From the NCBI RefSeq assembly GCF_019900845.1, contig NZ_CP074570.1, positions 1,364,001 to 1,428,000 of the forward strand: a stretch of 64,000 nucleotides of DNA, in the 5' to 3' direction. The position numbers and the translations under genes are program-made. The notes under the pieces were generated by a model. That model had not been told where the DNA came from. It saw nothing but the letters and a program-made list of their open reading frames with translations, and ran no database searches. The number at the start of each line of letters is the position of its first letter. The first letter of the stretch is position 1. Positions 39,170-48,485 of this stretch are shown piece after piece. This DNA comes from Paraneptunicella aestuarii. Its GTDB lineage: Bacteria > Pseudomonadota > Gammaproteobacteria > Enterobacterales > Alteromonadaceae.

Positions 39170-39492
39170 AATTATTCTATTCAAATCAGTTCATTTTTTC
39201 TTTCTCGGATCAGTCTTGGATCGTTACTTTCTTCTGAAAAATCAATCTTCAACTTTCTTTGATTCAGCGCACTAAATTCATTGTGCTATTCTTTTACCAT
39301 TTTAACTTCTCAGGCTTGATGGTCTCTCCCGGTTTTGAGCATTAGTACAATTGCCAATGGAACATTATCGTTTCTAACTGTCTTTGTACGCTAATCGATA
39401 AACGGTTATGCGCTTCTGAAATGCTTGTAGTGTGACTTTTCTGACGTGCTGTCTATCGCTCTGGGTTTCACGTTAATAAATGGAAAATCATT
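39170..39492. other. Gene-free stretch after tRNA-Leu
   Basis: 323 bases. Relatives have rimP-nusA or a second tRNA here. No tRNA, no copy of the tRNA-Leu 3' end and no convincing gene were seen; an open frame reading through the tRNA (from 39048) is spurious. Confidence 0.5.
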
Positions 39493-39921
39493 ATGTCAGA
39501 AGCATTTATAGAATATATGTCAGGGTATAAGTATCAGTTGGCGAAAGATTATAAGATCGCAACGTCAATTAAGCCCAAAGAGAATATTGATACGCAATTT
39601 ATTGCGTTGGATAAGCAAGGTAATTTGACCGTAAAAAGTGGCTATGCCTGGGATGGCACTTCTGGCCCTGTAGTTGATACAGAACACAATCTTAGGGCAT
39701 CTCTGGTTCATGATGCGTTTTATCAGTTAATGCGAAGAAAGCATCTTGAAGCTTCAAAACATAAAGACAAAGCGGATAAGCTATTCCGAAAAATGTGTAA
39801 GGAAGATGGTGTGCCGTCAACGGTCGCTCAGGTTTATTATGAGGCTCTTAAGTTACTTGGTAAGCCTGCATCAGCCCCGTCTCATGCCAAGAAAATCAAA
39901 CGAGCTCCCGAAGCCGAATAA
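39493..39921 (+). CDS. DUF1353-like protein
   Basis: 142 residues, soluble and lysine-rich. The core SGYAWDGTSGPVVDTEHNLR followed by ASLVHDAFYQLMRRKHL matches the pattern of DUF1353, a small family of unknown function frequent in phages and accessory DNA. A helical tail (KDKADKLFRKMCKEDGVPSTVAQVYYEAL) and a basic end follow. It is the first gene after tRNA-Leu, consistent with acquired DNA at this tRNA. Family call by eye, moderately sure; function unknown. Confidence 0.6.
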   Translation: MSEAFIEYMSGYKYQLAKDYKIATSIKPKENIDTQFIALDKQGNLTVKSGYAWDGTSGPVVDTEHNLRASLVHDAFYQLMRRKHLEASKHKDKADKLFRKMCKEDGVPSTVAQVYYEALKLLGKPASAPSHAKKIKRAPEAE

Positions 39922-40215
39922 AGGCGGATAGAAAAAACTGTCTCGGCTGTGCGTATTCGAGTCGGTAATGCTATTTGAGTGATTTTCTCACTGATAGCCA
40001 CTTCAGCATAATCTATCACCATACCTGATGTTTTTAAATTTAAGCTTTCTCGAGAAAAATAACGATTTCAATACGCGCTTTATCTGGGTATTGAGGAAAT
40101 GACGAGTGATATTCTGGCAATCTGCTTTAGCTTGATTATTTTGCATTGATTCGACTTATTTGCAGTATGAGTAGGTCAAGGCTCTATCTTTGTGTTGCAG
40201 TTCTGGAGTTGGTAC

Positions 40216-40443
40216 GTGAGAAAGTTTATGAATCAGTATCCTTTAAATATTGAAGCGTTTGCGCTGGAAGCGATTATTGGGGTTATTAGTGCTATTTTTG
40301 CGGTTGGAGGATTCCATGCACAGATACCACAAATCGCTATTCCATGTGCAGTTGTTGCTATTGCATGTTGGGGATTAGTCATTCATTCGATTTATATGGT
40401 CTTCCGCTCTCGCAGGGCGAGAAAAAAACAGTACAAAAGCTAG
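40216..40443 (+). CDS. Small membrane protein, unknown
   Basis: 75 residues from GTG 40216 (GGAG at 40205-40208, seven bases upstream); Met at 40228 is an alternative. Two hydrophobic helices (about 16-34 and 42-62: AIIGVISAIFAVGGF and IAIPCAVVAIACWGLVIHSI) and a strongly basic tail FRSRRARKKQYKS, so the C-terminus is likely cytoplasmic. No family recognised. It lies 89 bases before the next unknown gene on the same strand. Confidence 0.5.
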   Translation: MRKFMNQYPLNIEAFALEAIIGVISAIFAVGGFHAQIPQIAIPCAVVAIACWGLVIHSIYMVFRSRRARKKQYKS

Positions 40444-40531
40444 TCTTGAGTCAATATATCTTCCCTGATTGTTTACATAGCGTCATTAATGGGTCATTTT
40501 TATGTACTTCAAATAGAATGAGGCTGACACC

Positions 40532-41005
40532 ATGAACACTGAAGAGATGAATAGTAATGTGGATGATGGGAATTCAGGCGATCCTGAGGCTTCCAAGCAT
40601 TATAACGAAGCAAGAACCTACGTGACCCCAAGTATTGATGATCCCTGGATATTTACACCGTCCAGTGAGGTTACGTTTACCAGTAAGCAAGGTGTGCAGT
40701 CCATTTATGTAATGGCGAAGGGATCTGATTTTACGTTTTGTGATGAGCTGATCCCAATCGGTAGCAAGAAAGACCAATTACTATTCAAAGAATTGGTTCA
40801 CAGTTCGGTCGGTGAACATGGTAAAAAGCTCACCGTTATTATTGATCAGGGGAATGAAGATAAGTTGCGTCGTTTCCAGTTTGTGCAATTAAATTTTGAA
40901 ATGGTTGCTGAAGCGAAAGACGCAGATGGAAAGACAATAAAAGTGAGATCACAGGATCCTTCGATCATCATTCCAGAACCTGAGCCCCCTAAACATACGC
41001 CCTAG
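40532..41005 (+). CDS. Protein of unknown function
   Basis: 157 residues, acidic. A disordered, Asn/Asp/Glu-rich start (about 1-35) leads into a beta-rich domain (about 45-135: VTFTSKQGVQSIYVMAKGSDF, KLTVIIDQGNEDKLRRFQFVQLNF) and a Pro-rich end (PEPEPPKHTP). There is no signal peptide or membrane helix. Its stop lies three bases from the stop of the convergent Ser/Thr kinase gene. No known family recognised; the position suggests it belongs to the kinase/FHA accessory group but no link is proven. Confidence 0.55.
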   Translation: MNTEEMNSNVDDGNSGDPEASKHYNEARTYVTPSIDDPWIFTPSSEVTFTSKQGVQSIYVMAKGSDFTFCDELIPIGSKKDQLLFKELVHSSVGEHGKKLTVIIDQGNEDKLRRFQFVQLNFEMVAEAKDADGKTIKVRSQDPSIIIPEPEPPKHTP

Positions 41006-41008
41006 CAT

Positions 41009-43669
41009 CTAGCTTTTAAAACAGGTCAGGGGACGAGAGAATAACTGCTGATAGCCCTGGTTTTGGCATAAGTTGTCAAACCAGGGCAGCTCAAACCATA
41101 TTTCTCCAATGCCGCCAGTGAGCGCTTCTTCGGCTTTGGGGATTGCAAAATCCGGCTCATTCAACAGCACGAAAACCAAAGCTGAAACAAACGCTACTTC
41201 GGTGTTTCCCGGGGCAAGTTTGTTTGCTTGGTTGAGGGATTTAATGGCGGCTTGTGGGTCATTCAGGTGGGCATAGGCTTGAGCCTTTTCCAAATAGGAT
41301 TTCAGGCTTTCTTTCCCTTCGTAACGCTGTATAACTTCCTGATACAAGGATTGTGCTTTGTCATTGAGTTGCAATAGATGCAGCACATCTGCAAGATTTA
41401 AATATAGCGAGGTGTTATTCGGACTTTCCTGAATGGCTTTCTCTGCAAGCTCTTTTGCGCGTTGATATTTTCTTTGTAGCATATAGGCGATTGCCAGATT
41501 GTTCATGTCGCTGCTATGTCCCCCTTGTTCGAGGATCTTTTCATAGGCAGCAATAGAGCGTTCTAGTTCACCCTGAGTCAGATACAGTGACGCGATTAAT
41601 TGGTTAGCAGCATAGTCATTGGGAAATAAAGCCAATAACTGTTCAAGACGGTTTTGAGTTTCACCAATGTTGCCAAGATACCAATGACAAAGTGCCAGAT
41701 TAAACAGGTGGGAACGATCGAATCGCAGAGAGACGAGTTGTTCAAATAATTCCCGGGCTTGTTGGTATTTTCCCTGTTTTAAGTTCAATGTTGCTCGTAA
41801 ATCTTTGATCTGATAAATGCTGGCTTGTCTGGCCTCTGATAGTGCAATGGCACTTTCTGCTGCGGTAAAATCTTGCTGATAAATGGCAATCCAGAACAAA
41901 TCCAACGCATAAAACACGCTGTTCTTATACTCTGGCGGTGCGTTGTCCAACAATGTTCGGTAATTTTCCAGATACCGTGCGTCTCTTTTGTCGTCATAGA
42001 GTGTTAGCACCAACCAGCGATAGTTCTCATAGGCTTGAAAGAGCGGAGTATCACGCGTGATAAACTGTTCAAGGCGTTTTAAGTTTGCGTCGTTGCTATT
42101 GCCTTTTATGTGGATATCGACGATCAACTCTATAAACTCCTGATAGGATTGTTCCGTGATATAAATCGGAGCCAATTGGGTCTCTGCTAATTGTGCATTG
42201 GCCTCGGGAAATATGGGAAGAAAGAAGGATTTGGCTTCTTCATACATGGCATGAGCCGAACCAAAATGGGTAAACCATTGCTTTTGTTGCACCACGCTCC
42301 AGTGCTCGGAGGTGACTCTGTCAAAGGTAATTTCACATCGGTAATCGGTGCAATTAATGGCGGTGGTAATAATATCGGTTGCAGCAACCTGTTGACCGAT
42401 TTGTTTTAAGCTTCCCGAAAGCCCATCGGTTTCATGCCTTGATATCAGGTGAATGTTCTTTATACCAAGCAGGGTTTGTCGAATGGCGTCATCAATGGTG
42501 GCGATCATAATGTCGCGTTGTTGCGGTGCTATTGTTTCTTGCTCTGTAATTTTTGGTCGTAATACCGCCACATACCTCGGATTTTCATTTGAATGAATGA
42601 ACGAAGAGGCGCGGCCTTCTTGCCATAATTGATATGAAACAAAGGCAATAAATAACAGGGCTGAGAAAATCGCCAATGCCACAAATACCTGTGTTCGAGA
42701 TAATCCCTTTGTTGGAGTATGCCCTCTCCCTTTTTTACTGTTTTTGGAACTATCTTCTGGCGATGCAGAAGGCGAATAAAGGTTTCTGTCCAGTAACTCG
42801 GTTACCTGCTCTAAAGCCTGAGCATTCATCATGTCTTGCTCTATGGTTCTGAGCTGATTAGCCACCGCCACAAAATTTACAGGGCGCTTGTTCGGCTCCG
42901 TTTTTAGACAGCTATTTAATAGGTTAATTAACGCTTTTGGCAATAGAGGAAGTATGTGTGCGGCATCGTCTGGTTTTTCATTCAAAAGATAATGAATGAA
43001 GGTTTCTCGGGTGTGTTGAGGGTAGGGGAATCGTCCCGCAAACAGATAAAATGCCAGTAGTCCAAAGGTGAAGATATCGCTTTTTACATTAAGCGGTTCC
43101 CCTTTAACCTGCTCAGGAGAAAGAGCCGTAGGGGTAGCAAAACTGGGCGAAGATTTATTTGTGCCGTTTTCTGTATCGTTATTTTTCAGAGACCGGGAAA
43201 TGCCCAAGTCGAGCACTTTGACTGTACCTTGACCTGTCACCCATATGTTTTCGGCTTTCAGATCTGCGTGCAAAATTCCTGCATCATGTATGGCTTGTAC
43301 ACCATCACAAATTTGAGTCAGAAGTCCCAGTTTCTGTTCAATGGACATCACTTGCTGGCGTTGCAGTTTTGCCAGGGTAGTCCCTTGCAGGTACTCCATT
43401 ACCAACATGACCAGATCTTTTTGATGAATAATATCGTAGATGTGGATGACGTTCGGATGGTTGATTTGAGCTAATGCTCTGGCTTCCTTAAGTGCTCTGT
43501 CTGTGTCCGACTGATTTTTCGGCTTAAGTACCTTGATGGCAACTTTCCGTTGCAATCTTTCGTCCAGAGCAAGGTATACCTTGCTGCTTCCACCTTCACC
43601 GATAACCTTCTGAATTTGGTAACCAGCAATTGACGGAGAGGAGTGAAATGGTTCAGCCGTGTTTAACAT
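41009..43669 (-). CDS. Membrane-anchored Ser/Thr protein kinase with TPR C-terminus
   Basis: 886 residues. Hanks-type kinase domain at about 15-280: Gly loop GEGGSSKVY, Lys46 in VAIKVLK, Glu62, catalytic HADLKAEN (Asp136), DLG (154-156) in place of DFG, and SPEQVKGEPLNVKSDIFTFG. The Arg before the catalytic Asp is replaced by Ala (HAD, not HRD), so activation-loop phosphorylation may not be needed. One membrane helix at about 328-348 follows a Lys/Ser-rich linker. The outer part holds a region with VAVLRPKI and TPR repeats at about 570-870. The kinase would face the cytoplasm and TPRs the periplasm. Overlaps the FHA gene by 17 bases. Confidence 0.88.
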   Translation of the reverse strand: MLNTAEPFHSSPSIAGYQIQKVIGEGGSSKVYLALDERLQRKVAIKVLKPKNQSDTDRALKEARALAQINHPNVIHIYDIIHQKDLVMLVMEYLQGTTLAKLQRQQVMSIEQKLGLLTQICDGVQAIHDAGILHADLKAENIWVTGQGTVKVLDLGISRSLKNNDTENGTNKSSPSFATPTALSPEQVKGEPLNVKSDIFTFGLLAFYLFAGRFPYPQHTRETFIHYLLNEKPDDAAHILPLLPKALINLLNSCLKTEPNKRPVNFVAVANQLRTIEQDMMNAQALEQVTELLDRNLYSPSASPEDSSKNSKKGRGHTPTKGLSRTQVFVALAIFSALLFIAFVSYQLWQEGRASSFIHSNENPRYVAVLRPKITEQETIAPQQRDIMIATIDDAIRQTLLGIKNIHLISRHETDGLSGSLKQIGQQVAATDIITTAINCTDYRCEITFDRVTSEHWSVVQQKQWFTHFGSAHAMYEEAKSFFLPIFPEANAQLAETQLAPIYITEQSYQEFIELIVDIHIKGNSNDANLKRLEQFITRDTPLFQAYENYRWLVLTLYDDKRDARYLENYRTLLDNAPPEYKNSVFYALDLFWIAIYQQDFTAAESAIALSEARQASIYQIKDLRATLNLKQGKYQQARELFEQLVSLRFDRSHLFNLALCHWYLGNIGETQNRLEQLLALFPNDYAANQLIASLYLTQGELERSIAAYEKILEQGGHSSDMNNLAIAYMLQRKYQRAKELAEKAIQESPNNTSLYLNLADVLHLLQLNDKAQSLYQEVIQRYEGKESLKSYLEKAQAYAHLNDPQAAIKSLNQANKLAPGNTEVAFVSALVFVLLNEPDFAIPKAEEALTGGIGEIWFELPWFDNLCQNQGYQQLFSRPLTCFKS

Positions 43670-44648
43670 TCATCTGATTACTCAATGCATCAAGAGCACA
43701 TTCCAAGGTGCTACCCTTGTATATTTTGAAAGAAGTGCATCCCAAGCGAATTTTTCCAGGACGACGTTGAATAAAATCAGCGGGATCCTGAGAACTACCA
43801 AAGGTGTCGTAAAATTGCTTTCTGGCGCGATGGATCTGAATGTTCAGGTGATTCTCATCCAGCCCCAGAATATTGGCTAATTGCTCGGTATACACCCAAC
43901 CCTGTTCGCTTAAGTCTATACCATTGAGGGCATCTTGTGCTCGAATTCGTGCCAAATTTAAAGTCATATAATGATGACTTAACGAGCGTAAGTTATGTTG
44001 TTCACTATGGCAATCAATGAGTAATTTGGTGCTCTCCTCGTCCTGACTAAGGTAAAAGGTGAGTGACAACTCATCCAGTGAACACGGGCTGTAATCCAGT
44101 TCAACTGTGGGGGCGTCACCTGTCGCCAGACGTAGTTGCCATTGTTGCCCATTCAGTATGACAAATTCCTTATTCTGCAATTCTCGAGAGGAATGATGTG
44201 ATGAATGAAGTTCATCGATATACCACAACCCCTGTTTTTTAAAGATGGCAATTTCTGGAGATTGTTCACTGGGCAACAGATGATAGGAATGCAAAAAGAT
44301 AACATGACTTTCTGCTTTGTGAATAATCGACTCTGGAAATAGGGCATCCATCGGGGGTTGTACATCCTTAACCAGAAATATTTCGTTTTGAGGATGTCCA
44401 AACTGCAATTGATCACCTTTTTTCAATGGGTAGGGTTGATCTTTATTGACTCGAATATGGTTTAGCCAGGTGCCATTTAAACTCAGATCTCGCAAATGCC
44501 AGCGACCGTCATTCCATTCTATAGCGGCATGGTATCGAGATACTTCGGGGCTCTCTATCAATGTGTCGACAGATCTTGGAATACGACCAATGGTATGAAG
44601 GCTGGACAGGTAAATCAGGCTGTCGTTTTTGTCCGATAAAAAAGCCAT
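43653..44648 (-). CDS. FHA-domain protein with C-terminal winged helix
   Basis: 331 residues. N-terminal FHA domain (about 10-95), which binds phosphothreonine: GR at 21-22, SRYH at 37-40 and LNGT at 57-60 are the expected core residues. A second beta-rich section (about 110-190) may be a degenerate FHA. The C-terminus (about 245-331) resembles an OmpR-type winged helix (VYTEQLANILGLDENHLN, VHRARKQF-like). It is translated just ahead of the kinase with a 17-base overlap, so it is a likely kinase substrate or reader that acts on transcription. That output is inference; no membrane segment is seen. Confidence 0.8.
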   Translation of the reverse strand: MAFLSDKNDSLIYLSSLHTIGRIPRSVDTLIESPEVSRYHAAIEWNDGRWHLRDLSLNGTWLNHIRVNKDQPYPLKKGDQLQFGHPQNEIFLVKDVQPPMDALFPESIIHKAESHVIFLHSYHLLPSEQSPEIAIFKKQGLWYIDELHSSHHSSRELQNKEFVILNGQQWQLRLATGDAPTVELDYSPCSLDELSLTFYLSQDEESTKLLIDCHSEQHNLRSLSHHYMTLNLARIRAQDALNGIDLSEQGWVYTEQLANILGLDENHLNIQIHRARKQFYDTFGSSQDPADFIQRRPGKIRLGCTSFKIYKGSTLECALDALSNQMNVKHG

Positions 44649-44797
44649 TCGTTCTCAATTTCTTATATGCAAAAATCTCGACAAAGATATTAGGGGAAGC
44701 CTCTTTACTTGTCTATGCCGGCAAGGATTTGCTGGTGGATTGAAGGGATGTAAATTATTTCTCAAAAGTGAAAGTTAATACTCGAATGAGTGCCGCT

Positions 44798-44980
44798 TTA
44801 CTTCTGCTCGCTACGAATCGCTTCTAAAGCCTCACGCATGGAAACAACAGACTCTTTTAATTCCTCTTTCGCTTTTACATATTCTTCCGCAAGCTCTTTA
44901 GAATGCGGGTTGTCGCGCCACTTTCTGGAAGCTTTATCGGTTTTCTCAACAAGTTTTTGAATAGGTTTCTTGGGAGTCAT
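44798..44980 (-). CDS. Small charged helical protein, unknown
   Basis: 60 residues, almost entirely charged helix: KPIQKLVEKTDKASRKW, then AEEYVKAKEELKESVVSM and EALEAIRSEQK. Coiled-coil-like, no membrane segment. It may be a real small gene because of its consistent amphipathic pattern; family not recognised. It lies upstream of the FHA/kinase pair on the same strand, separated by about 150 bases. Confidence 0.4.
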   Translation of the reverse strand: MTPKKPIQKLVEKTDKASRKWRDNPHSKELAEEYVKAKEELKESVVSMREALEAIRSEQK

Positions 44981-45255
44981 GGGTAATATAATTGCTCTTT
45001 AGACCCCGGTATTATCTTGTAACTTCATAGGTTTTGGCAAATCTAAAATGAGTATTTGTTATGCTTTTTTTGTGAGTAAAACCATTCATTTCCCCGATTT
45101 GAAATTGCTCAATTACGATAACGATTTTTATGTTGTCTGTTTTTTAGGCTGATTTTGTGAAACTCTTTTTTATTAAGCGATCCTTTGCAACCGCTAAGAG
45201 AGTAACCTAAATTACATAACCTAAGCGTTGAGTTAGAGCAATAAATGGAAGAGCA

Positions 45256-45630
45256 ATGCAGTTTGAACAATTAAAAGAATATTTGTTGGCAAAGCCGGAA
45301 ACTACGATGGATTTCCCCTTTGGGCCTGACGTTAATGTATTCAAAGTGAAAGGCAAAATGTACGCCTTAGTGGGCTGGACTGAAGGAAAGATGAATATCA
45401 ATTTGAAATGTGAGCCTGATGAGGGCGCAGCATTGCGTGATATCTTCTTTTCGATCAAGCCTGGCTACCATATGAACAAAAAACACTGGATCACCATCTA
45501 CTTCGACGAAGACAAGTACGGCCCAGTCCCTCCATTGGGGGAATTGCATCGCTTAATTGATAACTCGTTTCGTTTGGTTGTGTCGAAAATGTCCAAAAGC
45601 GAACAACGCTCAATTCGAGTACATGAATAA
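45256..45630 (+). CDS. YjbR/MmcQ-like protein
   Basis: 124 residues. Small alpha/beta protein of the YjbR (MmcQ, CyaY-like fold) family: FPFGPDVNVFKVKGKMYAL, the segment INLKCEPDEGAALRD and the conserved PGYHMNKKHWITIYF. The family is thought to bind DNA in a double-wing manner but has no settled function. The start is GTG/ATG region MQFEQLKEYLLAKPE, usual for the family. It stands alone before pnp. The call is fairly sure; role unknown. Confidence 0.82.
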   Translation: MQFEQLKEYLLAKPETTMDFPFGPDVNVFKVKGKMYALVGWTEGKMNINLKCEPDEGAALRDIFFSIKPGYHMNKKHWITIYFDEDKYGPVPPLGELHRLIDNSFRLVVSKMSKSEQRSIRVHE

Positions 45631-45734
45631 CGGTTAACAAGTCCGGATTTCGTCACAAAAAATTCACACTTGGATTTATTGTGCATAGCGCTAATGATTC
45701 CTGTTAGAAAATCTCCGGATTCCACAAATTTAGC

Positions 45735-45763
45735 TGTCGTTACTACTAAACAGTGGCTATACT
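45735..45763 (+). promoter_or_regulatory. Candidate pnp promoter
   Basis: TATACT (45758-45763) with a weak -35 TGTCGT 17 bases upstream, 53 bases before the pnp start. A dedicated promoter is needed because rpsO, the usual upstream partner, is absent. Confidence 0.45.
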
Positions 45764-45815
45764 ATGCGCCGCAAATTGTAAGTAAAAAAGATTGAATTAA
45801 AGGATACTGAAAAAA

Positions 45816-47933
45816 GTGACTCCTATTACTAAGACTTTCCAGTATGGTAAGCATACTGTCACCCTGGAAACAGGCGTAATCGCTCGTCAGGCTACTGCCG
45901 CTGTAATGGCAAGCATGGACGATACTGCTGTACTTGTTAGTGTTGTTGGCAAAAAAGAAGCAAAAGCCGATCAGGACTTCTTCCCGTTAACAGTTAACTA
46001 TCAGGAAAAAGCATACGCAGCAGGTAAAATTCCAGGTGGTTTCTTTAAGAGAGAAGGAAGACCATCAGAGGGTGAAACCCTTATTGCTCGTTTGATTGAC
46101 CGTCCGATTCGTCCACTTTTCCCGGATGGCTTTAAAAACGAAGTACAAATTATTATTACGGTTGTTTCAGCTAACCCTGAAATCCCGACAGATATCATTT
46201 CAATGATCGGCACTTCTGCCGCTCTTGCTATCTCTGGTATTCCATTTAACGGCCCACTCGGTGCGGCGCGTGTTGGTTATATGGACGGCCAGTATGTATT
46301 GAATACCTTGAACTCTGAGCAAGAAAAGAGTCAATTGGATTTGGTTGTTGCCGGTACTGAAAATGCAGTATTGATGGTTGAATCAGAAGCCGACGTATTA
46401 TCTGAAGAGGTAATGTTGGGTGCTGTGATGTTCGGTCATCAGGAAATGCAAACTGTAATCAACGCAGTGACTGAATTTGCTCAGCAAGTCGGTACGCCTA
46501 CATGGGACTGGCAGCCAGAAGCTGAAAACGTTGATTTAAAAACCAAGATCAAAGACTTGATCGAAGCAGACATGGTTGCTGCATATCAAATCTCTGACAA
46601 GATGGCTCGTAAAGACGCGGTTGAAGCGGCGACTGAAAAAGCAGTAGCAGCCATTCTTGAGCAAGACGCAGAACAGGACGAAAAAGAAGTGCGTACATTG
46701 GCGCATGACCTGGAAAGTGACGTTGTTCGTTCTCGCATTTTGGCGGGTGAACCTCGTATCGACGGTCGTGACCCTCAAATGATTCGTGCTTTGGATGTTG
46801 GCACTGGCATTTTGCCAAGAACTCACGGTTCTGCATTGTTCACTCGTGGTGAAACTCAGGCGTTGGTTGCGGTTACTTTGGGTAACGAGCGTGACGCACA
46901 GATGATCGACGAACTGGGCGGTGTAAGTAGCAGCCGTTTCATGTTGCACTACAACTTCCCTCCGTACTGTGTAGGTGAAACTGGCATGGTGGGTTCACCA
47001 AAACGTCGTGAAATTGGTCACGGTCGTTTGGCCAAGCGTGGTATTCAAGCGGTAATGCCTGCGCACTCTGATTTCCCATACGTAGTTCGTGTTGTATCTG
47101 AAATTACAGAATCAAATGGTTCGTCTTCAATGGCATCTGTTTGTGGTACTTCATTGGCATTGATGGATGCGGGTGTACCGATTAAAGCGTCTGTTGCGGG
47201 TATTGCGATGGGCTTGGTGAAAGGCGAAGATAACTTTGTGGTTCTTTCTGACATTCTGGGTGATGAAGATCACTTGGGTGACATGGACTTTAAAGTAGCA
47301 GGTACGACTAACGGTATTACTGCACTGCAAATGGACATCAAGATCGAAGGTATCACCAAAGAGATCATGCAGATCGCTCTGAAACAAGCTAAAGAAGCAC
47401 GTTTGCACATTCTGGGTGTCATGGATCAAGCGATTCAGGGGCACCGTGAAGAGTTGTCTGAATTTGCTCCTCGTATCTATACTTTGAAAATCGATCAAGA
47501 CAAGATCCGTGAAGTTATCGGTAAAGGCGGTGCAACTATCCGTTCAATTACTGAAGAGTCTGAGTGTAATATCGAGATCGAAGACGACGGTACAGTTAAA
47601 GTGTACGCCACTGACTTGTCTCGTGCAGAAAAAGCGATTGGCATGATCGAAGCCATTACTGCGGATCTGGAAGTAGGCAAAACTTACCATGGTAAAGTGA
47701 CGCGTATCGTTGATTTCGGTGCATTTGTTGAAGTATTGCCGGGCAAAGAAGGCTTGGTTCACATTTCACAAATCGCTCATGAGCGCGTAAACAAGGTTTC
47801 TGACTACTTGCAAGAAGGCCAAATGGTTGACGTGAAAGTAATGGAAATCGACCGTCAAAACCGTGTTCGCTTGAGCATGAAAGAATTGCTTGAAAAACCA
47901 CAGTCTGAAAAACCTGCGGGTGACGCTGAATAA
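45816..47933 (+). CDS. pnp: Polyribonucleotide nucleotidyltransferase (PNPase)
   Basis: 705 residues from GTG 45816 behind AAAGGA. Two RNase PH domains (about 10-210 and 310-540; [20 protein letters not shown] and the catalytic-side [19 protein letters not shown]), a helical domain between, then KH ([12 protein letters not shown], about 565) and S1 ([18 protein letters not shown], about 630). It degrades RNA 3' to 5' with phosphate and joins the degradosome. It normally follows rpsO; here accessory genes precede it and it ends in its own terminator. Confidence 0.98.
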   Translation: MTPITKTFQYGKHTVTLETGVIARQATAAVMASMDDTAVLVSVVGKKEAKADQDFFPLTVNYQEKAYAAGKIPGGFFKREGRPSEGETLIARLIDRPIRPLFPDGFKNEVQIIITVVSANPEIPTDIISMIGTSAALAISGIPFNGPLGAARVGYMDGQYVLNTLNSEQEKSQLDLVVAGTENAVLMVESEADVLSEEVMLGAVMFGHQEMQTVINAVTEFAQQVGTPTWDWQPEAENVDLKTKIKDLIEADMVAAYQISDKMARKDAVEAATEKAVAAILEQDAEQDEKEVRTLAHDLESDVVRSRILAGEPRIDGRDPQMIRALDVGTGILPRTHGSALFTRGETQALVAVTLGNERDAQMIDELGGVSSSRFMLHYNFPPYCVGETGMVGSPKRREIGHGRLAKRGIQAVMPAHSDFPYVVRVVSEITESNGSSSMASVCGTSLALMDAGVPIKASVAGIAMGLVKGEDNFVVLSDILGDEDHLGDMDFKVAGTTNGITALQMDIKIEGITKEIMQIALKQAKEARLHILGVMDQAIQGHREELSEFAPRIYTLKIDQDKIREVIGKGGATIRSITEESECNIEIEDDGTVKVYATDLSRAEKAIGMIEAITADLEVGKTYHGKVTRIVDFGAFVEVLPGKEGLVHISQIAHERVNKVSDYLQEGQMVDVKVMEIDRQNRVRLSMKELLEKPQSEKPAGDAE

Positions 47934-47956
47934 GCGCAATTAAATAAAAATAGAGA

Positions 47957-47983
47957 AAAGGGGAGCATGATGCTCCCTTTTTT
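47957..47983 (+). terminator. Intrinsic terminator of pnp
   Basis: GGGAGCA (47961-47967) pairs with TGCTCCC (47971-47977) with a 3-base loop, extended by A-T pairs and followed by six T. Confidence 0.9.
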
Positions 47984-48021
47984 GTCGTATTTGCCCTGCT
48001 TTTTAATAAGGAGAATATCCA

Positions 48022-48327
48022 ATGACTCCAGAACAAATCCAACAAATCGAAGCCGGCGCTTTTCGCCGCTTGCTAAAGCATTTAGACAACAATAAAGACG
48101 TACAGAACATCGACCTGATGATCGTCGCTGATTTTTGCCGTAACTGCTTATCTAAATGGTATATGGCGGAAGCGAAAGAAATTGGTGTTGATATCGACTA
48201 TGACGCAGCCCGTGAAGCTGTGTATGGTATGCCTTATAGCGAGTGGAAAGCCAACCACCAAGCTGAAGCAACACCAGAACAAATGGCTGCCTTTGAAGCT
48301 CGCCAAGCGGCTGGAAAATCGTCATAA
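48022..48327 (+). CDS. DUF1244 family protein
   Basis: 101 residues, helical. The conserved core DLMIVADFCRNCLSKWYMAEA followed by YDAAREAVYGMPYSEWK is the DUF1244 pattern (SMc04008-like), a small family widespread in proteobacteria with two conserved Cys that could bind metal. Function unknown. It has a good GGAG ribosome site and sits between the pnp terminator and nlpI on the same strand. No membrane or export signal. Confidence 0.82.
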   Translation: MTPEQIQQIEAGAFRRLLKHLDNNKDVQNIDLMIVADFCRNCLSKWYMAEAKEIGVDIDYDAAREAVYGMPYSEWKANHQAEATPEQMAAFEARQAAGKSS

Positions 48328-48485
48328 TATCGAACAGGATTGCAAGCCAGACATAGCTTGTTACATCCTGTGACAGGGAAATAACGGTTTTCCTGTTTGG
48401 CGACAATACAAAGCTTTGTATCATGTTGCGCTGCAAAAGGGGAGTGATTGTAGGCTCCCATCTGTTTTATTTGAAAGGAAATACA

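Noticed and set aside
39048..39275. Open frame reading through tRNA-Leu
   Set aside because: The tRNA gene accounts for the sequence.
39085..45815. Tyrosine-integrase island at tRNA-Leu
   Set aside because: No integrase gene and no second copy of the tRNA 3' end near pnp were found, so insertion by that route is not supported.
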